Assembly: GCA_965199335.1 (NCBI GenBank)
Contig: CBDAQZ010000003.1
Coordinates: 496,001-560,000, forward strand
Direction: 5' to 3'
DNA: 64,000 nt
Origin: CBDAQV01 sp965199335
GTDB lineage: Bacteria; Pseudomonadota; Alphaproteobacteria; CALMVH01
Part shown: in pieces, positions 16,703-26,981 of the stretch
Numbering within the stretch: the stretch's first letter is position 1
Layout of the letters: every line of letters begins with the position of its first letter
Made by a program: the position numbers and the translations under genes
The notes under the pieces: generated by a model
What the model was told of the DNA's origin: nothing
What the model saw: the letters and a program-made list of their open reading frames with translations, nothing else
Databases searched by the model: none

Positions 16703-17377
<675 letters not shown>

Positions 17378-17450
17378 TTTCACCCCTGGGAATGGGCGCG
17401 ATATTAGACGCTCGATCCGGCTTTGAATAGTAGAGCCATCGAAGACAATC

Positions 17451-19589
17451 CTACCTTCTCCCCTTCCGCTTCTCCGGCGGCTTCTGCTTCGTGTAGGCCT
17501 TGCGTATCTGCCCCGTATAGGCCGTTTCCGTCGCCATGCCCAGGTCCTGCTGCTCCAGGCGCTTGATCTCGTCGCGCAGGGCGGCGGCGGTTTCGAATTC
17601 CAGGTCGGCGGCGGCGGTGCGCATGCGCACTTCCAGTTCCTTGATCCGCGTCTTCAGATCCTTACCGACGAAATTGCCGTCCTCGCCCGTGCCGATGGTC
17701 ACGTGGTCGCCAGTCTCGTAGACCGATCCCAGGATGTCGCCGATGTCCTTGCGTATGCTTTCGGGCGTGATGCCGTTGGCGGCGTTATAGGCCTGCTGCT
17801 TCTCGCGCCGGCGGCTGGTTTCCTCGATCGCGGCCTTGATGCTGCCGGTCATCACGTCGGCATACAGGATCGCGCGGCCGTCGATGTTGCGCGCGGCGCG
17901 GCCGATGGTCTGGATCAGGCTGGTGCGGCTGCGCAGGAAGCCTTCCTTGTCGGCGTCCAGCACCGCCACCAGCGCGCATTCGGGGATGTCCAGGCCCTCG
18001 CGCAGCAGGTTGATGCCGATCAGCACGTCGAATACGCCGAGGCGCAGGTCGCGGATGATCTCGATCCGCTCCAGCGTCTCGACGTCGCTGTGCACGTAGC
18101 GCACCTTGATCCCGGCCTCGTGCATGTATTCGGTCAGCGCCTCGGCCATCTTCTTGGTCAGCGTCGTGACCAGCGCCCGCTGGCCCTTCGCCGCCAGTTC
18201 GCGCACCTCGTTCATCACGTCGTCGACCTGGGTCGCGGTCGGACGGATGATGACGGGCGGATCGATCAGCCCGGTCGGGCGCACCACCTGCTCCACGAAC
18301 ACGCCGCCGGTGCGTTCCAGCTCCCACGGCGCGGGCGTTGCCGACACGAACAGCGTCTGCGGCCGCATCGCGTTCCATTCCTCGAACTTAAGCGGCCGGT
18401 TGTCCATGCACGATGGCAGGCGGAAACCGTATTCGCTCAAGGTCGACTTGCGGCTGTAGTCGCCTTTGTACATCGCGCCGATCTGCGGCACCGTGACGTG
18501 GCTTTCGTCGATGATCAGCAGCGCGTCCTTGGGCAGGTATTCGAACAGGGTCGGCGGCGCCTCGCCCGGCAGGCGGCCCGACAGGTAGCGCGAGTAATTC
18601 TCGATCCCGTTGCACTGCCCTGTCGCCTCGATCATCTCGAGGTCGAACTGCGTGCGTTGTTCCAGCCGCTGCGCCTCCAGTAGCTTGCCGTCGGCATAGA
18701 GCTGTTCCAGCCGGTCCTTGAGGTCCTGCTTGATCTGCTTGGTCGCCTGCTGCAGCGTCGGGCGCGGCGTGACGTAGTGGCTGTTGGCGAAGATGCGGAC
18801 GACGTCCAGCACCTGCGTCTTCTCGCCGGTCAGCGGGTCGAACTCCACGATGCCGTCGATCTCGTCGCCGAACAGGCTGATCCGCCAGGCGCGGTCCTCG
18901 AGGTGGGCGGGGAAGATCTCGACGTTGTCGCCCTTGGCGCGGTAATTGCCTCGGCCGAAGCCCATCTCGTTGCGCTTGTACTGCAGCGTCGTCATGCCGC
19001 TCAGCATCTCGTTGCGGTCGATCTTCTGCCCCTTGGACAGCGTCATGGTCATCGCCGCGTAGGTCTCGGGCGAGCCGATGCCGTAGATGCACGACACCGA
19101 CGCGACGATGATCACGTCCTTGCGTTCCAGCAGCGCGCGCGTGGCCGAGTGGCGCATGCGGTCGATCTGCTCGTTGATCGAGGATTCCTTTTCCACGTAG
19201 GTGTCCGAGCGCGGCACGTAGGCCTCGGGCTGGTAATAGTCGTAATAGGAGACGAAATATTCGACCGCGTTGTTCGGGAAGATGGCCTTCATCTCGCCGT
19301 AGAGCTGCGCCGCCAGCGTCTTGTTGGGGGCCAGGATCAGCGTCGGACGCTGGATCGCCTGGATGACGTGCGCGGCGGTGAAGGTCTTGCCAGAGCCGGT
19401 GACGCCCAGCAGCACCTGGTCCTGATCGCCGTTGCGCACGCCCTCGATCAGCTGGCGGATCGCCTCGGGCTGGTCGCCGGCGGGGCGGAACTCGGACACG
19501 ATCTGCAGCGCGCCTCCGCCCTTTTCGTCGAACGGGATGACCGGGGCGCCCAGCATGGGCATGGCGACAAGGGGGGAGGGGGAAGACAT
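17451..19589 (-). CDS. uvrB: UvrABC excinuclease subunit B
   Basis: The 712-residue protein has every UvrB landmark: Walker A GVTGSGKTFT, the beta-hairpin YYDYYQPEAYVP that probes damaged DNA, DEAD-like IIDESHVT, helicase motifs VI (QTIGRAARN) and a C-terminal UVR domain (LEFETAAALRDEIKRLE) that contacts UvrC. UvrB verifies lesions after UvrA and loads UvrC in nucleotide excision repair. Length is slightly above E. coli UvrB because of an N-terminal extension of ~30 residues (MSSPSPLVAMPMLGAPVIPF) and a Lys/Arg-rich C-terminus. It stands alone, as is usual. Confidence 0.97.
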   Translation of the reverse strand: MSSPSPLVAMPMLGAPVIPFDEKGGGALQIVSEFRPAGDQPEAIRQLIEGVRNGDQDQVLLGVTGSGKTFTAAHVIQAIQRPTLILAPNKTLAAQLYGEMKAIFPNNAVEYFVSYYDYYQPEAYVPRSDTYVEKESSINEQIDRMRHSATRALLERKDVIIVASVSCIYGIGSPETYAAMTMTLSKGQKIDRNEMLSGMTTLQYKRNEMGFGRGNYRAKGDNVEIFPAHLEDRAWRISLFGDEIDGIVEFDPLTGEKTQVLDVVRIFANSHYVTPRPTLQQATKQIKQDLKDRLEQLYADGKLLEAQRLEQRTQFDLEMIEATGQCNGIENYSRYLSGRLPGEAPPTLFEYLPKDALLIIDESHVTVPQIGAMYKGDYSRKSTLSEYGFRLPSCMDNRPLKFEEWNAMRPQTLFVSATPAPWELERTGGVFVEQVVRPTGLIDPPVIIRPTATQVDDVMNEVRELAAKGQRALVTTLTKKMAEALTEYMHEAGIKVRYVHSDVETLERIEIIRDLRLGVFDVLIGINLLREGLDIPECALVAVLDADKEGFLRSRTSLIQTIGRAARNIDGRAILYADVMTGSIKAAIEETSRRREKQQAYNAANGITPESIRKDIGDILGSVYETGDHVTIGTGEDGNFVGKDLKTRIKELEVRMRTAAADLEFETAAALRDEIKRLEQQDLGMATETAYTGQIRKAYTKQKPPEKRKGRR

Positions 19590-19684
19590 AAGTCCTAATA
19601 TATAGCCTGCCGCGCGCCAGACAAATGGATGTGAGCGACAATGACGTTGCCGCCGCGAAATAAATCCTGTATTACAGAAGCATC

Positions 19685-20245
19685 ATGCAGTTCAGAAGCA
19701 TCGATCCCCTCCATGCGCTGTGGAGCGCCCTCGGGCGCAGCGATGATGCGTCCCAAGCACAAGCGCCGGAACGGCTGGTGACGATAGCGACGGACGTACG
19801 TTCGTTCCTGAAGCCGCAATGGAAGTCGATGCCGCGCGACGATTGCTGGTTCTGGGAACCCCGCTCGCGGAATGAATGCGGGCCGTCCAGCGAATTCCTG
19901 GCCCGTGCCCTGCGCGACGAGGGGATCGACGCCGCGGTCCGGTTTGGAAAAGGCGAGGACGGCCAAGGCTACAATAATGGCAAGGGCTGGCAAAACCATG
20001 CCTGGGCCGAGGCGGAGGGCTTCGTCCTGTGCGTGACAGGCGACCAGTTCGGTGGACGTCCCGTGATCGTCACCCCGATAGGCGATCCGCGTTTCCTGGC
20101 CAGCAACCAGACTTCAAATCCCTATTTGCCCTATATAGGCGAGACAGTGGATGGGTGGTGGCTGAAATGGCAAACGAGTCGTCTGTCGGCAAACCTGTCC
20201 GTGCTTTCGGTAGGTGCAGCACATAGGCAACTGACCCACCGATAA
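19685..20245 (+). CDS. Transglutaminase-like cysteine peptidase-fold protein
   Basis: The 186-residue protein has the spacing of a bacterial transglutaminase/papain-like fold: Cys65 in NECGPSSEFLARALRDEG, His105 in WQNHAWAE, then a beta strand VLCVTGDQFGG. In relatives the third catalytic Asp lies in a D-x-T-x-x-QF motif; here that position is Cys116, while D120 remains, so activity is uncertain. No signal peptide is seen. It is convergent with the serine protease gene (stops 2 bases apart). Family assignment is by motif only. Confidence 0.55.
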   Translation: MQFRSIDPLHALWSALGRSDDASQAQAPERLVTIATDVRSFLKPQWKSMPRDDCWFWEPRSRNECGPSSEFLARALRDEGIDAAVRFGKGEDGQGYNNGKGWQNHAWAEAEGFVLCVTGDQFGGRPVIVTPIGDPRFLASNQTSNPYLPYIGETVDGWWLKWQTSRLSANLSVLSVGAAHRQLTHR

Positions 20246-20247
20246 AT

Positions 20248-21570
20248 TCATGGCTTGGGCGGCGGAACAAGGCGCGGCGCGGCCTGCGGCTGAGCGAGCG
20301 GGCCCCCGAATTCGGCACGGTGAATCCATCCGTCGACGTTGTAGGTGGCGTCCACCAACCTGCCAGCCAGTTTCTCGTCGTTTACGGCATTGGCCCATCC
20401 AATCAACGCCTGCGGCAGCCCGGTCAAATCCATCCGGTTCATATCCTGCACGGATGCCAGGCGGTCATGGGTTGCCGCCAGTTGCTTGTCGTCGGGCAGT
20501 TGCGTCTTTGCCTCCGTAAGCAGGCTATTCACTTGCGCCGCCGCGCGTTTCGGATCGTTCCAGTTTTTGAATTGCAGCTCTGCGGGAACGGGTTCGGCGT
20601 CGATCCGCTTGAAGTCCGCGATCGACGTGAAATCGAGTTCCTTGACCGTGGTGGTGGAAATGACGCAGACCCCCTTCGGTACGCCGGAGATAGTCACCGG
20701 TGTTTCGGTCATCGCCGGCACTACGGGCGCATCGTGTCCGGCCTTGCCGAGGGCGTCACGGATTGCGCCGTCCACGATGGTCGTCGCATAAAGGCGATTC
20801 GGCCGGTCCAGTGTCAGGTCGACCTTTTCCAGATCGTGCGTTCCCGTTTTGAAAGGATGCTGAATTTTGACCCCACGTGTGGCAATAGTGGCGTCATCCT
20901 CGAGGGAGGCCTGCACCACACCGATGACTTGCCCGGCGGCATTGATCACCGGGCCGCCGGAATTGCCACCGGTAATGCCGGCAGGCGCCGATACGATCCC
21001 GGTTACATAGCCGCTACGCAATTGCGGTCCCAGCGGAATCCCGGGCGCTGCATCGTATCTGTCCTTCTGCCCCGGGACGAATTCGGTCATCTCCAGAACG
21101 GCCAAGTCGTTGCGCCGCACATCCTTGTTGTAATCCGTGCCTAACGCGGCGATGGCGGCATAGCCCACCTTGCTGCCGTCGGATGTGGTGATTTCGATTT
21201 TTGCATCCGCCGGCAGAGCGGCCACAACATGGGCATCGGTGATCAGGCGCAGATGCGGATTATCCTTCGACCCGCTATCCCTGACGATAAATCCGGAACC
21301 CGCGAGAATTCCATCCTCGCCACTCCTGACGATTTTCCCGTCGCTACCGCGCACCGCCACCAGTACGCTGGACGCCGCGATCGCATCCGCTTGCGGGCCC
21401 GACAGCTGATCGGCGAAGCACGTATCGGCGGCTTTTGTCTGGAGTGGCGTCGCCTGCTCGGTTGCCTCGGCAAATGGGTTACCCGTCAGCGAAACGCCGA
21501 TAACGCCCATCAGCCCGCGCATCGCATCACGACGACTGAGTGTGGCAGGCTGGTCCGTCGGCTGGGTCAA
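20248..21570 (-). CDS. Exported trypsin-like serine protease with probable Tat signal
   Basis: The 440-residue protein has a twin-arginine-like N-terminus (SRRDAMRGLMGVIGVSL), then a chymotrypsin-fold domain with His114 (TDAHVV), Asp155 (RNDLAVLE) and Ser204 (GGNSGGPV). The S1-type triad spacing fits DegP/HtrA-like or V8-like proteases, but no PDZ domain follows. The C-terminal ~200 residues are helical and end Pro-rich. It probably acts in the periplasm after folding in the cytoplasm. The start is a TTG at 21570, the only codon upstream of the RR pair before a stop; no clear ribosome-binding site is visible. Confidence 0.8.
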   Translation of the reverse strand: MTQPTDQPATLSRRDAMRGLMGVIGVSLTGNPFAEATEQATPLQTKAADTCFADQLSGPQADAIAASSVLVAVRGSDGKIVRSGEDGILAGSGFIVRDSGSKDNPHLRLITDAHVVAALPADAKIEITTSDGSKVGYAAIAALGTDYNKDVRRNDLAVLEMTEFVPGQKDRYDAAPGIPLGPQLRSGYVTGIVSAPAGITGGNSGGPVINAAGQVIGVVQASLEDDATIATRGVKIQHPFKTGTHDLEKVDLTLDRPNRLYATTIVDGAIRDALGKAGHDAPVVPAMTETPVTISGVPKGVCVISTTTVKELDFTSIADFKRIDAEPVPAELQFKNWNDPKRAAAQVNSLLTEAKTQLPDDKQLAATHDRLASVQDMNRMDLTGLPQALIGWANAVNDEKLAGRLVDATYNVDGWIHRAEFGGPLAQPQAAPRLVPPPKP

Positions 21571-21671
21571 GATTGGTGCTTTGGTGATTTTAACTGATTG
21601 TCAGCATATCCGAATTTGCCTGCTAGGTCAATTTTTCCGGCGGTTATCGGGATAGGATCGATCGTTCAAAG

Positions 21672-22649
21672 TCACGACGGCATTACCTCGTCCGCCGCCC
21701 TGCTGATGATGATTTCCTGTACCACGAACAGGGGACGGCGTTTGCTTTCCATGTATAGCCGGCCCAAATATTCCCCGATCACGCCCAATACCAGCAGCTG
21801 TACGCTGCCGATGATTAGCACGAAGGAGGTCAGGCTGGTCCAGCCGGTGATCGCGCGGCCCAGCACCCAGCTGCCCAGCGTGTAGACCAGCATCAGCACG
21901 CTGACGAAGCTCATGACCAGTCCGGCATAGGAGGCGAGGCGCAGCGGCACGATCGAAAACCCGGTCAGCGCGTCGATGGCGAAGCGGACCATCTTGCGCA
22001 GGGGATAGTGGCTTTCGCCGGCCACTCGCGGGCCGCGATCGTACAGCAGCGGCACCTGCTTGCCGCCGATCCAGCTGACCAGGCCGCGGATGAAGCGGAA
22101 CTGCTCGGGGAAGGCCTTGAAGGTATCGACCGTCTTGCGGTTCATCAGGCGGAAATCGCCGGTGTCCTTGGGGATGTCGATCTCGATCAGCCGGTGCAGC
22201 AGGCGGTAGAAAAGCCTGGCCGAAACCGTCTTGAACCGCGTCTCGCCGTCGCGGCGGCGGCGCTGGCCATAGACCACGTCGGCGCCGTCGTCCATCAGCC
22301 GCATCATGCCGCCCAGCAGCTCCGGCGGGTCCTGCAAATCGGCGTCGATGACGAAGACGCGGTCGCCGCCGGCCTGCATCAGCCCCGCCGACAGCGCGCT
22401 CTGGTGGCCGAAATTGCGCGACAGGTCGACAATCACCAGATGCGGCTCGCGGGCCGCCATCTCGCGCATCAGGGCCAGCGTGCCGTCGCGCGAGCCGTCA
22501 TTGACCAGCACGATCTCGAACGACTCCCCGACCAATGGCCGCGCCGCCTCGCAGATGCGGCGGTAAAGCTGGCGCAGGCACCCTTCCTCGTTGAAGCAGG
22601 GCGATACGACCGACAGTTTGAGCGGCGCCAAAAGCGTTGCGTTTGACAT
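21672..22649 (-). CDS. GT2 family glycosyltransferase, polyisoprenyl-phosphate type (GtrB/ArnC-like)
   Basis: The 325-residue protein has a GT-A domain (VSPCFNEEGCLRQLYRRI, VNDGSRDGT, DADLQDPPELLGG, YGQRRRRDGET) and two C-terminal transmembrane helices (residues ~230-290). Enzymes of this group move a sugar from a nucleotide donor to undecaprenyl phosphate on the cytoplasmic face; the product is then flipped and used to decorate envelope glycans. Partner flippase or GT-C genes are not adjacent. The start at 22649 is chosen because the conserved domain begins 13 codons later; the longer frame runs through the intergenic region. Confidence 0.88.
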   Translation of the reverse strand: MSNATLLAPLKLSVVSPCFNEEGCLRQLYRRICEAARPLVGESFEIVLVNDGSRDGTLALMREMAAREPHLVIVDLSRNFGHQSALSAGLMQAGGDRVFVIDADLQDPPELLGGMMRLMDDGADVVYGQRRRRDGETRFKTVSARLFYRLLHRLIEIDIPKDTGDFRLMNRKTVDTFKAFPEQFRFIRGLVSWIGGKQVPLLYDRGPRVAGESHYPLRKMVRFAIDALTGFSIVPLRLASYAGLVMSFVSVLMLVYTLGSWVLGRAITGWTSLTSFVLIIGSVQLLVLGVIGEYLGRLYMESKRRPLFVVQEIIISRAADEVMPS

Positions 22650-22728
22650 TGTTATCTTGAACGGTCTGTTATCGATAAACGCAGGATCGTATTTATAGCC
22701 GCGCAACAGGGCTGTACAGGAGAGAAAT

Positions 22729-23196
22729 ATGCCCGATACAGCAGGCCGCAAGGCGCTGACGCTGTCGATCGCCGTCCCCGTGCTGGCGGCACTGGCCACC
22801 AACGGCCTGATCTTCGCCGCCGGCTGGACCCAGCCCGACCGCGACATCCAGCCGCGCTGGGCGCCGCCCGGCTATGTCGTCGGCATCGTCTGGACCATCC
22901 TGTTCGGCTTCATGGGCACGGCCCGCTGGTACGCGCTGAAATCGGGGGACCGGACGGGCGCGCGGCTGGTCGTTCTGCTGATCCTGCTGTGCCTCGCCTA
23001 TCCGTTCTACACCGCCGGGCTGCAGGACCGCATGGCCGGTCTGGCCGGCATATTGGTCACCTTCCTGTTCACCGCCGCGATCGCCTTCCGTGCACGCAGG
23101 CGCGGCTGCAAGGCCGGGCTGATGCTGCTGCCGTTGCTGGCATGGCTGTGCTTCGCGACGGCACTGATCCTCAAGGTGAATGCCCTGAATGGCTAG
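22729..23196 (+). CDS. TspO/MBR-family membrane protein
   Basis: The 155-residue protein has five transmembrane helices and the TspO signature region (QPRWAPPGYVVGIVWTILFG, then FMGTARWYALK). TspO proteins bind tetrapyrroles and cholesterol-like ligands and affect porphyrin or stress responses in alphaproteobacteria. AGGAGA 5-8 bases upstream fixes the start. Its last 8 bases overlap the start of the DUF3142 gene. Some consensus aromatic residues of ligand-binding TspO are altered, so ligand binding is not assured. Confidence 0.8.
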   Translation: MPDTAGRKALTLSIAVPVLAALATNGLIFAAGWTQPDRDIQPRWAPPGYVVGIVWTILFGFMGTARWYALKSGDRTGARLVVLLILLCLAYPFYTAGLQDRMAGLAGILVTFLFTAAIAFRARRRGCKAGLMLLPLLAWLCFATALILKVNALNG

Positions 23197-24394
23197 GCTG
23201 GGAACGGCCAGGCTGGCGCAATTCGCCTGCCTGCTGCTTCTGCTTGCTTTCGCCAAGGCCAGCCCCGACCCACCGCGGACCCTGCCGAACGACGCCTATA
23301 TCTGGCAACTGGCCTGGACCCCGGCGCTCGCCGCCTCGGTCGCGGACAACGCCGCACCGGTGCGGGCATGGCGTGTGCTGGTCGACGAAACGGCGCAAGG
23401 TCGCACTGCCAGAACCGCGAACCCGGACTGGCGCAGCCTGGCCGCCTCGGGACGCAAGCTGATACTGGTGCATCGCATCGATGGCGGCAGCGGCAGCCTG
23501 GATGCCACCGCCATCCTGGCCCGGCAGGCCGCAGCAGTCAAAGAGGCCGGCTTGCCCGCCATCGGCATGGAGATAGATTTCGACTGCGCCACCGCACGTC
23601 TTTCCGAATACGCGGCCTTCCTGCGGCAGCTGCGCGATGGCCTGCCGCCGGGGTCGCGCCTGTCGATCACCGCCCTGCCCAGCTGGCTATCCTCGCCCGC
23701 GCTGGGCGCCGTGATCTCCGTGCCCGACGAAACCGTGCTGCAGGTCCACGCGATCAGCGATCCGGCCCAGGGCCTGTTCGATCCCGACCGCGCGCGGCGC
23801 TGGATCGACGATTGGGCCTTACGGTCGCGCAAGCCCTTCCGCGTCGCCCTGCCAGCCTATGCCGTCCATGTCGACTGGACTCAGGACGGCAGGCTGGCGG
23901 CCGTAGTCGCCGAGATGCCGCGCCAGGTGACGGGCGCGCGTTCGGCGGAGCTGATCGCCGACCCCGCCATCCTGTCCGGCTTCGTCCGCAAACTGTCGCA
24001 AGACCCACCGGCGACCCTTGCCGGCCTCGTCTGGTTCCGCCTGCCGAGCTGCGACGATCGTCGCAGCTGGTCGCCTGCGACGTGGCGCGCCGTGCTGGGT
24101 GGCAGCGCCTCGTTCGCTTCCGCCGCCGGGACCTTGCAAACAGGCGACACGGCGGGACTGCAAAACATCGTTCTTTTCAACCCCGGCGATACGGACATTG
24201 CCTTGCCACGGCAGCTGACTCTTGATCCCGCTTGTACCGTAGGAGATGCTGCGAACGGGTACGAGGCCGTGATGGACCGGCACGGACTGCGGCTGGTGCG
24301 CATCCAAGACGGATTGCTCACTGGCAAATCTTCTCGCATAATCGGGTGGACCCGCTGCTCTGTCCCGGATGGGATCGTCGATGTCTCGCCATAG
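23189..24394 (+). CDS. DUF3142 exported protein
   Basis: The 401-residue protein has a signal peptide (FACLLLLLAFAKASP) and a body matching DUF3142: NDAYIWQLAWTPALAASVAD, VHRIDGGSGSLDATAILAR, IGMEIDFDCATARLSEYAAF. The motif EIDFDCAT and the later LSITALPSWL suggest a TIM-barrel glycosidase-like fold, but no activity is established. It overlaps tspO by 8 bases and the next gene by 14, so the three form one unit. With the following lipoprotein it probably makes a conserved envelope pair. Confidence 0.8.
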   Translation: MARLGTARLAQFACLLLLLAFAKASPDPPRTLPNDAYIWQLAWTPALAASVADNAAPVRAWRVLVDETAQGRTARTANPDWRSLAASGRKLILVHRIDGGSGSLDATAILARQAAAVKEAGLPAIGMEIDFDCATARLSEYAAFLRQLRDGLPPGSRLSITALPSWLSSPALGAVISVPDETVLQVHAISDPAQGLFDPDRARRWIDDWALRSRKPFRVALPAYAVHVDWTQDGRLAAVVAEMPRQVTGARSAELIADPAILSGFVRKLSQDPPATLAGLVWFRLPSCDDRRSWSPATWRAVLGGSASFASAAGTLQTGDTAGLQNIVLFNPGDTDIALPRQLTLDPACTVGDAANGYEAVMDRHGLRLVRIQDGLLTGKSSRIIGWTRCSVPDGIVDVSP

Positions 24395-26633
24395 GTTTCT
24401 CGCTGCCCTGTTCCTGCTCGTCGCCGGTTGCGCCGGGGCCATGGCCTGCGGGCCGGAATTTCCCTGGCAGCTGCTCGACGACCGGCCCCGTACGCTGAAG
24501 GAGCTGCCGGACAACAGCTTCGCGTTCGAAGCCGCGCACCTTGTACCGGTTCCTGCCGATGCGCCGAAGCCGTCCAACTGGCAGCCCAAGCCCGCGAGTG
24601 AAACAGCAGCGGATTCAGACGCCGATCCGGCAAGCAGCGAACGCCGGATGCTGGAAAGCGAAAAACTGACTCCCGAACAGCAACAGGCTATTCGCGGCAT
24701 GCGCCTTGCCGGCACGGATACCGATGCGGAGGCTAGCGGCCACGATCTGCCGGCGGACATGCGGCTTTACACGCTGGGCGCGCGCGCCTTCGCGGCAAAG
24801 GCCTATCCACTTGCCATCACCCGGTTCAAGGCAGCGATGGATGCCAGCCCTTCGCAGCCCACCATATATACGGTCTGGGCAGCCTTCATGCTGGGGCGGG
24901 CGCAGGCGGCACGGGGCGACGAGGATGCTGCGCTGCAGAGTTACGCCGCCCTGCGCAAGACCGTTGCCGGCGGCGCGCCCGATCCGCTGGATGTCGCCAT
25001 CGCCAGCTATGGCGAGGAGGGGCGCTTCATGATCGCGCATGCCGACGATGCGAAGCGAGGCAAGGCCCCCGGCTGGCAGGCGAAGCGTGCCGAGGCTTTG
25101 CAGCAGGCCACGCGGCTGTACGCGATACAGGCGGCACTGCAGTCGCAGGAGGGCGTCACTTCGCTGCTTGTCGTCGCGGACGAGCTGGCGTTCGATACCG
25201 CCGATCTGGAGGCGGCGATCGGGGACGAGACGACGCGCAAGCTGGTCATCGCCTATGCCCTGTCGCGCGCCAGCGACTCGTCCAGCCTGGATTTCAGCGA
25301 TCCCTACCGGCTGATCGGCACATTCGACCGCACCCTGCTCGACGCCCCGGCCGGCGAGTTCGATCCCGTCACCAACCTATTGAGCGCGATCGAGGCAAAG
25401 CATCTGGATAGCGTCGATGGTGCCGACCGCCTCGCCGCGCTGGCCTATCGCAGCGGGCGCTACGATCTGGCCGAGGGCTTTGCCGCGAAATCGGATGCGC
25501 CGCTCGGCCTGTGGGTGCGGGCCAAGCTGGCCGTGCGTGCCGGCAAGGCTGACGATGCGACTAAATTTTACGCGAAGGCGGTGGAGGCTCTCGCCGCCGC
25601 CCCTGCCGCCCTGGATACGGATTTCGGTCGCCGGCTGCGCGGCGAACAGGGGGTGATGACCCTGTCGCGGCAGGACTACCTCGTCGCGATGGCGCAGTTG
25701 TATCCGGACGCGAATGTCTACTGGGGCGATGTCGCCTACCTGGCCGAACGCATCCTGACGGTGGACGAGCTCAAGGGCTTCGTCGATGCGCATGCGCCCG
25801 CCGTCCCGGCCAAAAGCGACCGCAAGATGGAATATATCGAAACCCCGGCCATTACGGTGACCTTCCCAGACCCGGGCCTTTTGCTGCGCGGATTGCTGGC
25901 GCGGCGGCTGATGCGCGAGGGACGGCCGCAGGACGCCCTGCCCTATTTCGCCGACAAGGACAAACCGGTCGCCGAGGCCTATGCGAAGATGGTCGCGGCC
26001 AGCGAGACGAATGGCCGTATCGCCCGCGCCAGGGCGCTGCACGAGCTGGCGCAGGACGAGCGCACGAACGGCATGACCCTGCTGGGTACGGAAGCCTACC
26101 CCGACCTGGAGGTATACGATGGCGGTATCGGTAGCGGCCTGGGCCAGACCGATGTGCGGGGCAACCTTGCCCAGTCTCCCTCGCCGCCGTCGCTGCCGGA
26201 GGCCTTTACCAGCGCGGACGAGGCGCAACGCTTCGCCAAAAGCGCCCCAACCCCCAATCTGCGCTATCACTACCGCTATACGGCCGCGGACCATGAGGCC
26301 CAGGCGGCAACCCTGGTGCCGCCCCGGTCGCAGGCCTATGCCGCCCTGCTTTGCCAGGCGGCAAGCTATATGTATCCCGCCGACCCGGCGGCGGAACGGA
26401 AATACTACAGGCTTTATTTGCAGCACGGCGCGTTCGTGCCATGGGCGAAATCCTTCGGCCAGGCCTGTCCCGCGCCCGATTTCGACGAGGCGGCCGCCTT
26501 CCATTGGCGGCAGATCGGCAAGTATCTTCGCCATATCAGCCTGGCGCGGATGCTTGTCGGCGGCGCGGCAGCGACAATAGGCTTGTCCGTGCTGGGCGGG
26601 GCTGTCCTGCTGGCACGTCGCCGGCAGCGCTGA
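24381..26633 (+). CDS. Large envelope lipoprotein-like protein with TPR-like region and C-terminal membrane helix
   Basis: The 750-residue protein starts with a lipobox-like signal (RFLAALFLLVAGCAGAMACG) and ends with a transmembrane helix and basic tail (TIGLSVLGGAVLLARRRQR). The region ~120-250 (GARAFAAKAYPLAITRFKAA, WAAFMLGRAQAARGDEDAAL) resembles TPRs. No enzyme motif is recognised. It overlaps the DUF3142 gene by 14 bases and is coupled to it, which suggests a two-protein envelope system. The ATG at 24381 is preferred over 24369 because GGGAT precedes it by 6 bases. Confidence 0.7.
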   Translation: MSRHRFLAALFLLVAGCAGAMACGPEFPWQLLDDRPRTLKELPDNSFAFEAAHLVPVPADAPKPSNWQPKPASETAADSDADPASSERRMLESEKLTPEQQQAIRGMRLAGTDTDAEASGHDLPADMRLYTLGARAFAAKAYPLAITRFKAAMDASPSQPTIYTVWAAFMLGRAQAARGDEDAALQSYAALRKTVAGGAPDPLDVAIASYGEEGRFMIAHADDAKRGKAPGWQAKRAEALQQATRLYAIQAALQSQEGVTSLLVVADELAFDTADLEAAIGDETTRKLVIAYALSRASDSSSLDFSDPYRLIGTFDRTLLDAPAGEFDPVTNLLSAIEAKHLDSVDGADRLAALAYRSGRYDLAEGFAAKSDAPLGLWVRAKLAVRAGKADDATKFYAKAVEALAAAPAALDTDFGRRLRGEQGVMTLSRQDYLVAMAQLYPDANVYWGDVAYLAERILTVDELKGFVDAHAPAVPAKSDRKMEYIETPAITVTFPDPGLLLRGLLARRLMREGRPQDALPYFADKDKPVAEAYAKMVAASETNGRIARARALHELAQDERTNGMTLLGTEAYPDLEVYDGGIGSGLGQTDVRGNLAQSPSPPSLPEAFTSADEAQRFAKSAPTPNLRYHYRYTAADHEAQAATLVPPRSQAYAALLCQAASYMYPADPAAERKYYRLYLQHGAFVPWAKSFGQACPAPDFDEAAAFHWRQIGKYLRHISLARMLVGGAAATIGLSVLGGAVLLARRRQR

Positions 26634-26767
26634 ACACCCTTGCATTTTGCCGGTACCGCCCGTATAAACGCGCCTTCGTCAGGCGGCGAGGCGGAGCTTT
26701 TTGAGTTCCGGGCATGCCCCATCGCCTGCAACGCACCAATCCGGTGCTTCCATTCCAGGAGAAGAAA

Positions 26768-26977
26768 ATGCCCAAGATGAAGACGAAGAGCGGGGCGAAG
26801 AAGCGCTTTAGCGTGACCGCCACCGGCAAGATCAAGGCGAAACGCGCCAATACGCAACACCGCCTGATCAGCAAGCCGAAATCGGCGAAGGTCCGCAACC
26901 GCGGCACCGGCGTCATGAACGAATGCGATGCAGGCCTGATCCGTCAGTGGCTGCCTTACCAGCGCAAGAAGGGCTAA
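26768..26977 (+). CDS. rpmI: 50S ribosomal protein L35
   Basis: The 69-residue, very basic protein starts MPKMKTKSGAKKRFSVTATG and ends QWLPYQRKKG, the full L35 pattern. AGGAG 6 bases before the ATG at 26768 fixes the start. The gene is followed after 4 bases by rplT, the normal order, but infC, which usually precedes rpmI in many bacteria, is not here. The 134-base leader contains a GC-rich hairpin followed by CTTTTTG (about 26670-26704), possibly the terminator of the preceding gene or an autoregulatory leader. Confidence 0.97.
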   Translation: MPKMKTKSGAKKRFSVTATGKIKAKRANTQHRLISKPKSAKVRNRGTGVMNECDAGLIRQWLPYQRKKG

Positions 26978-26981
26978 CACA

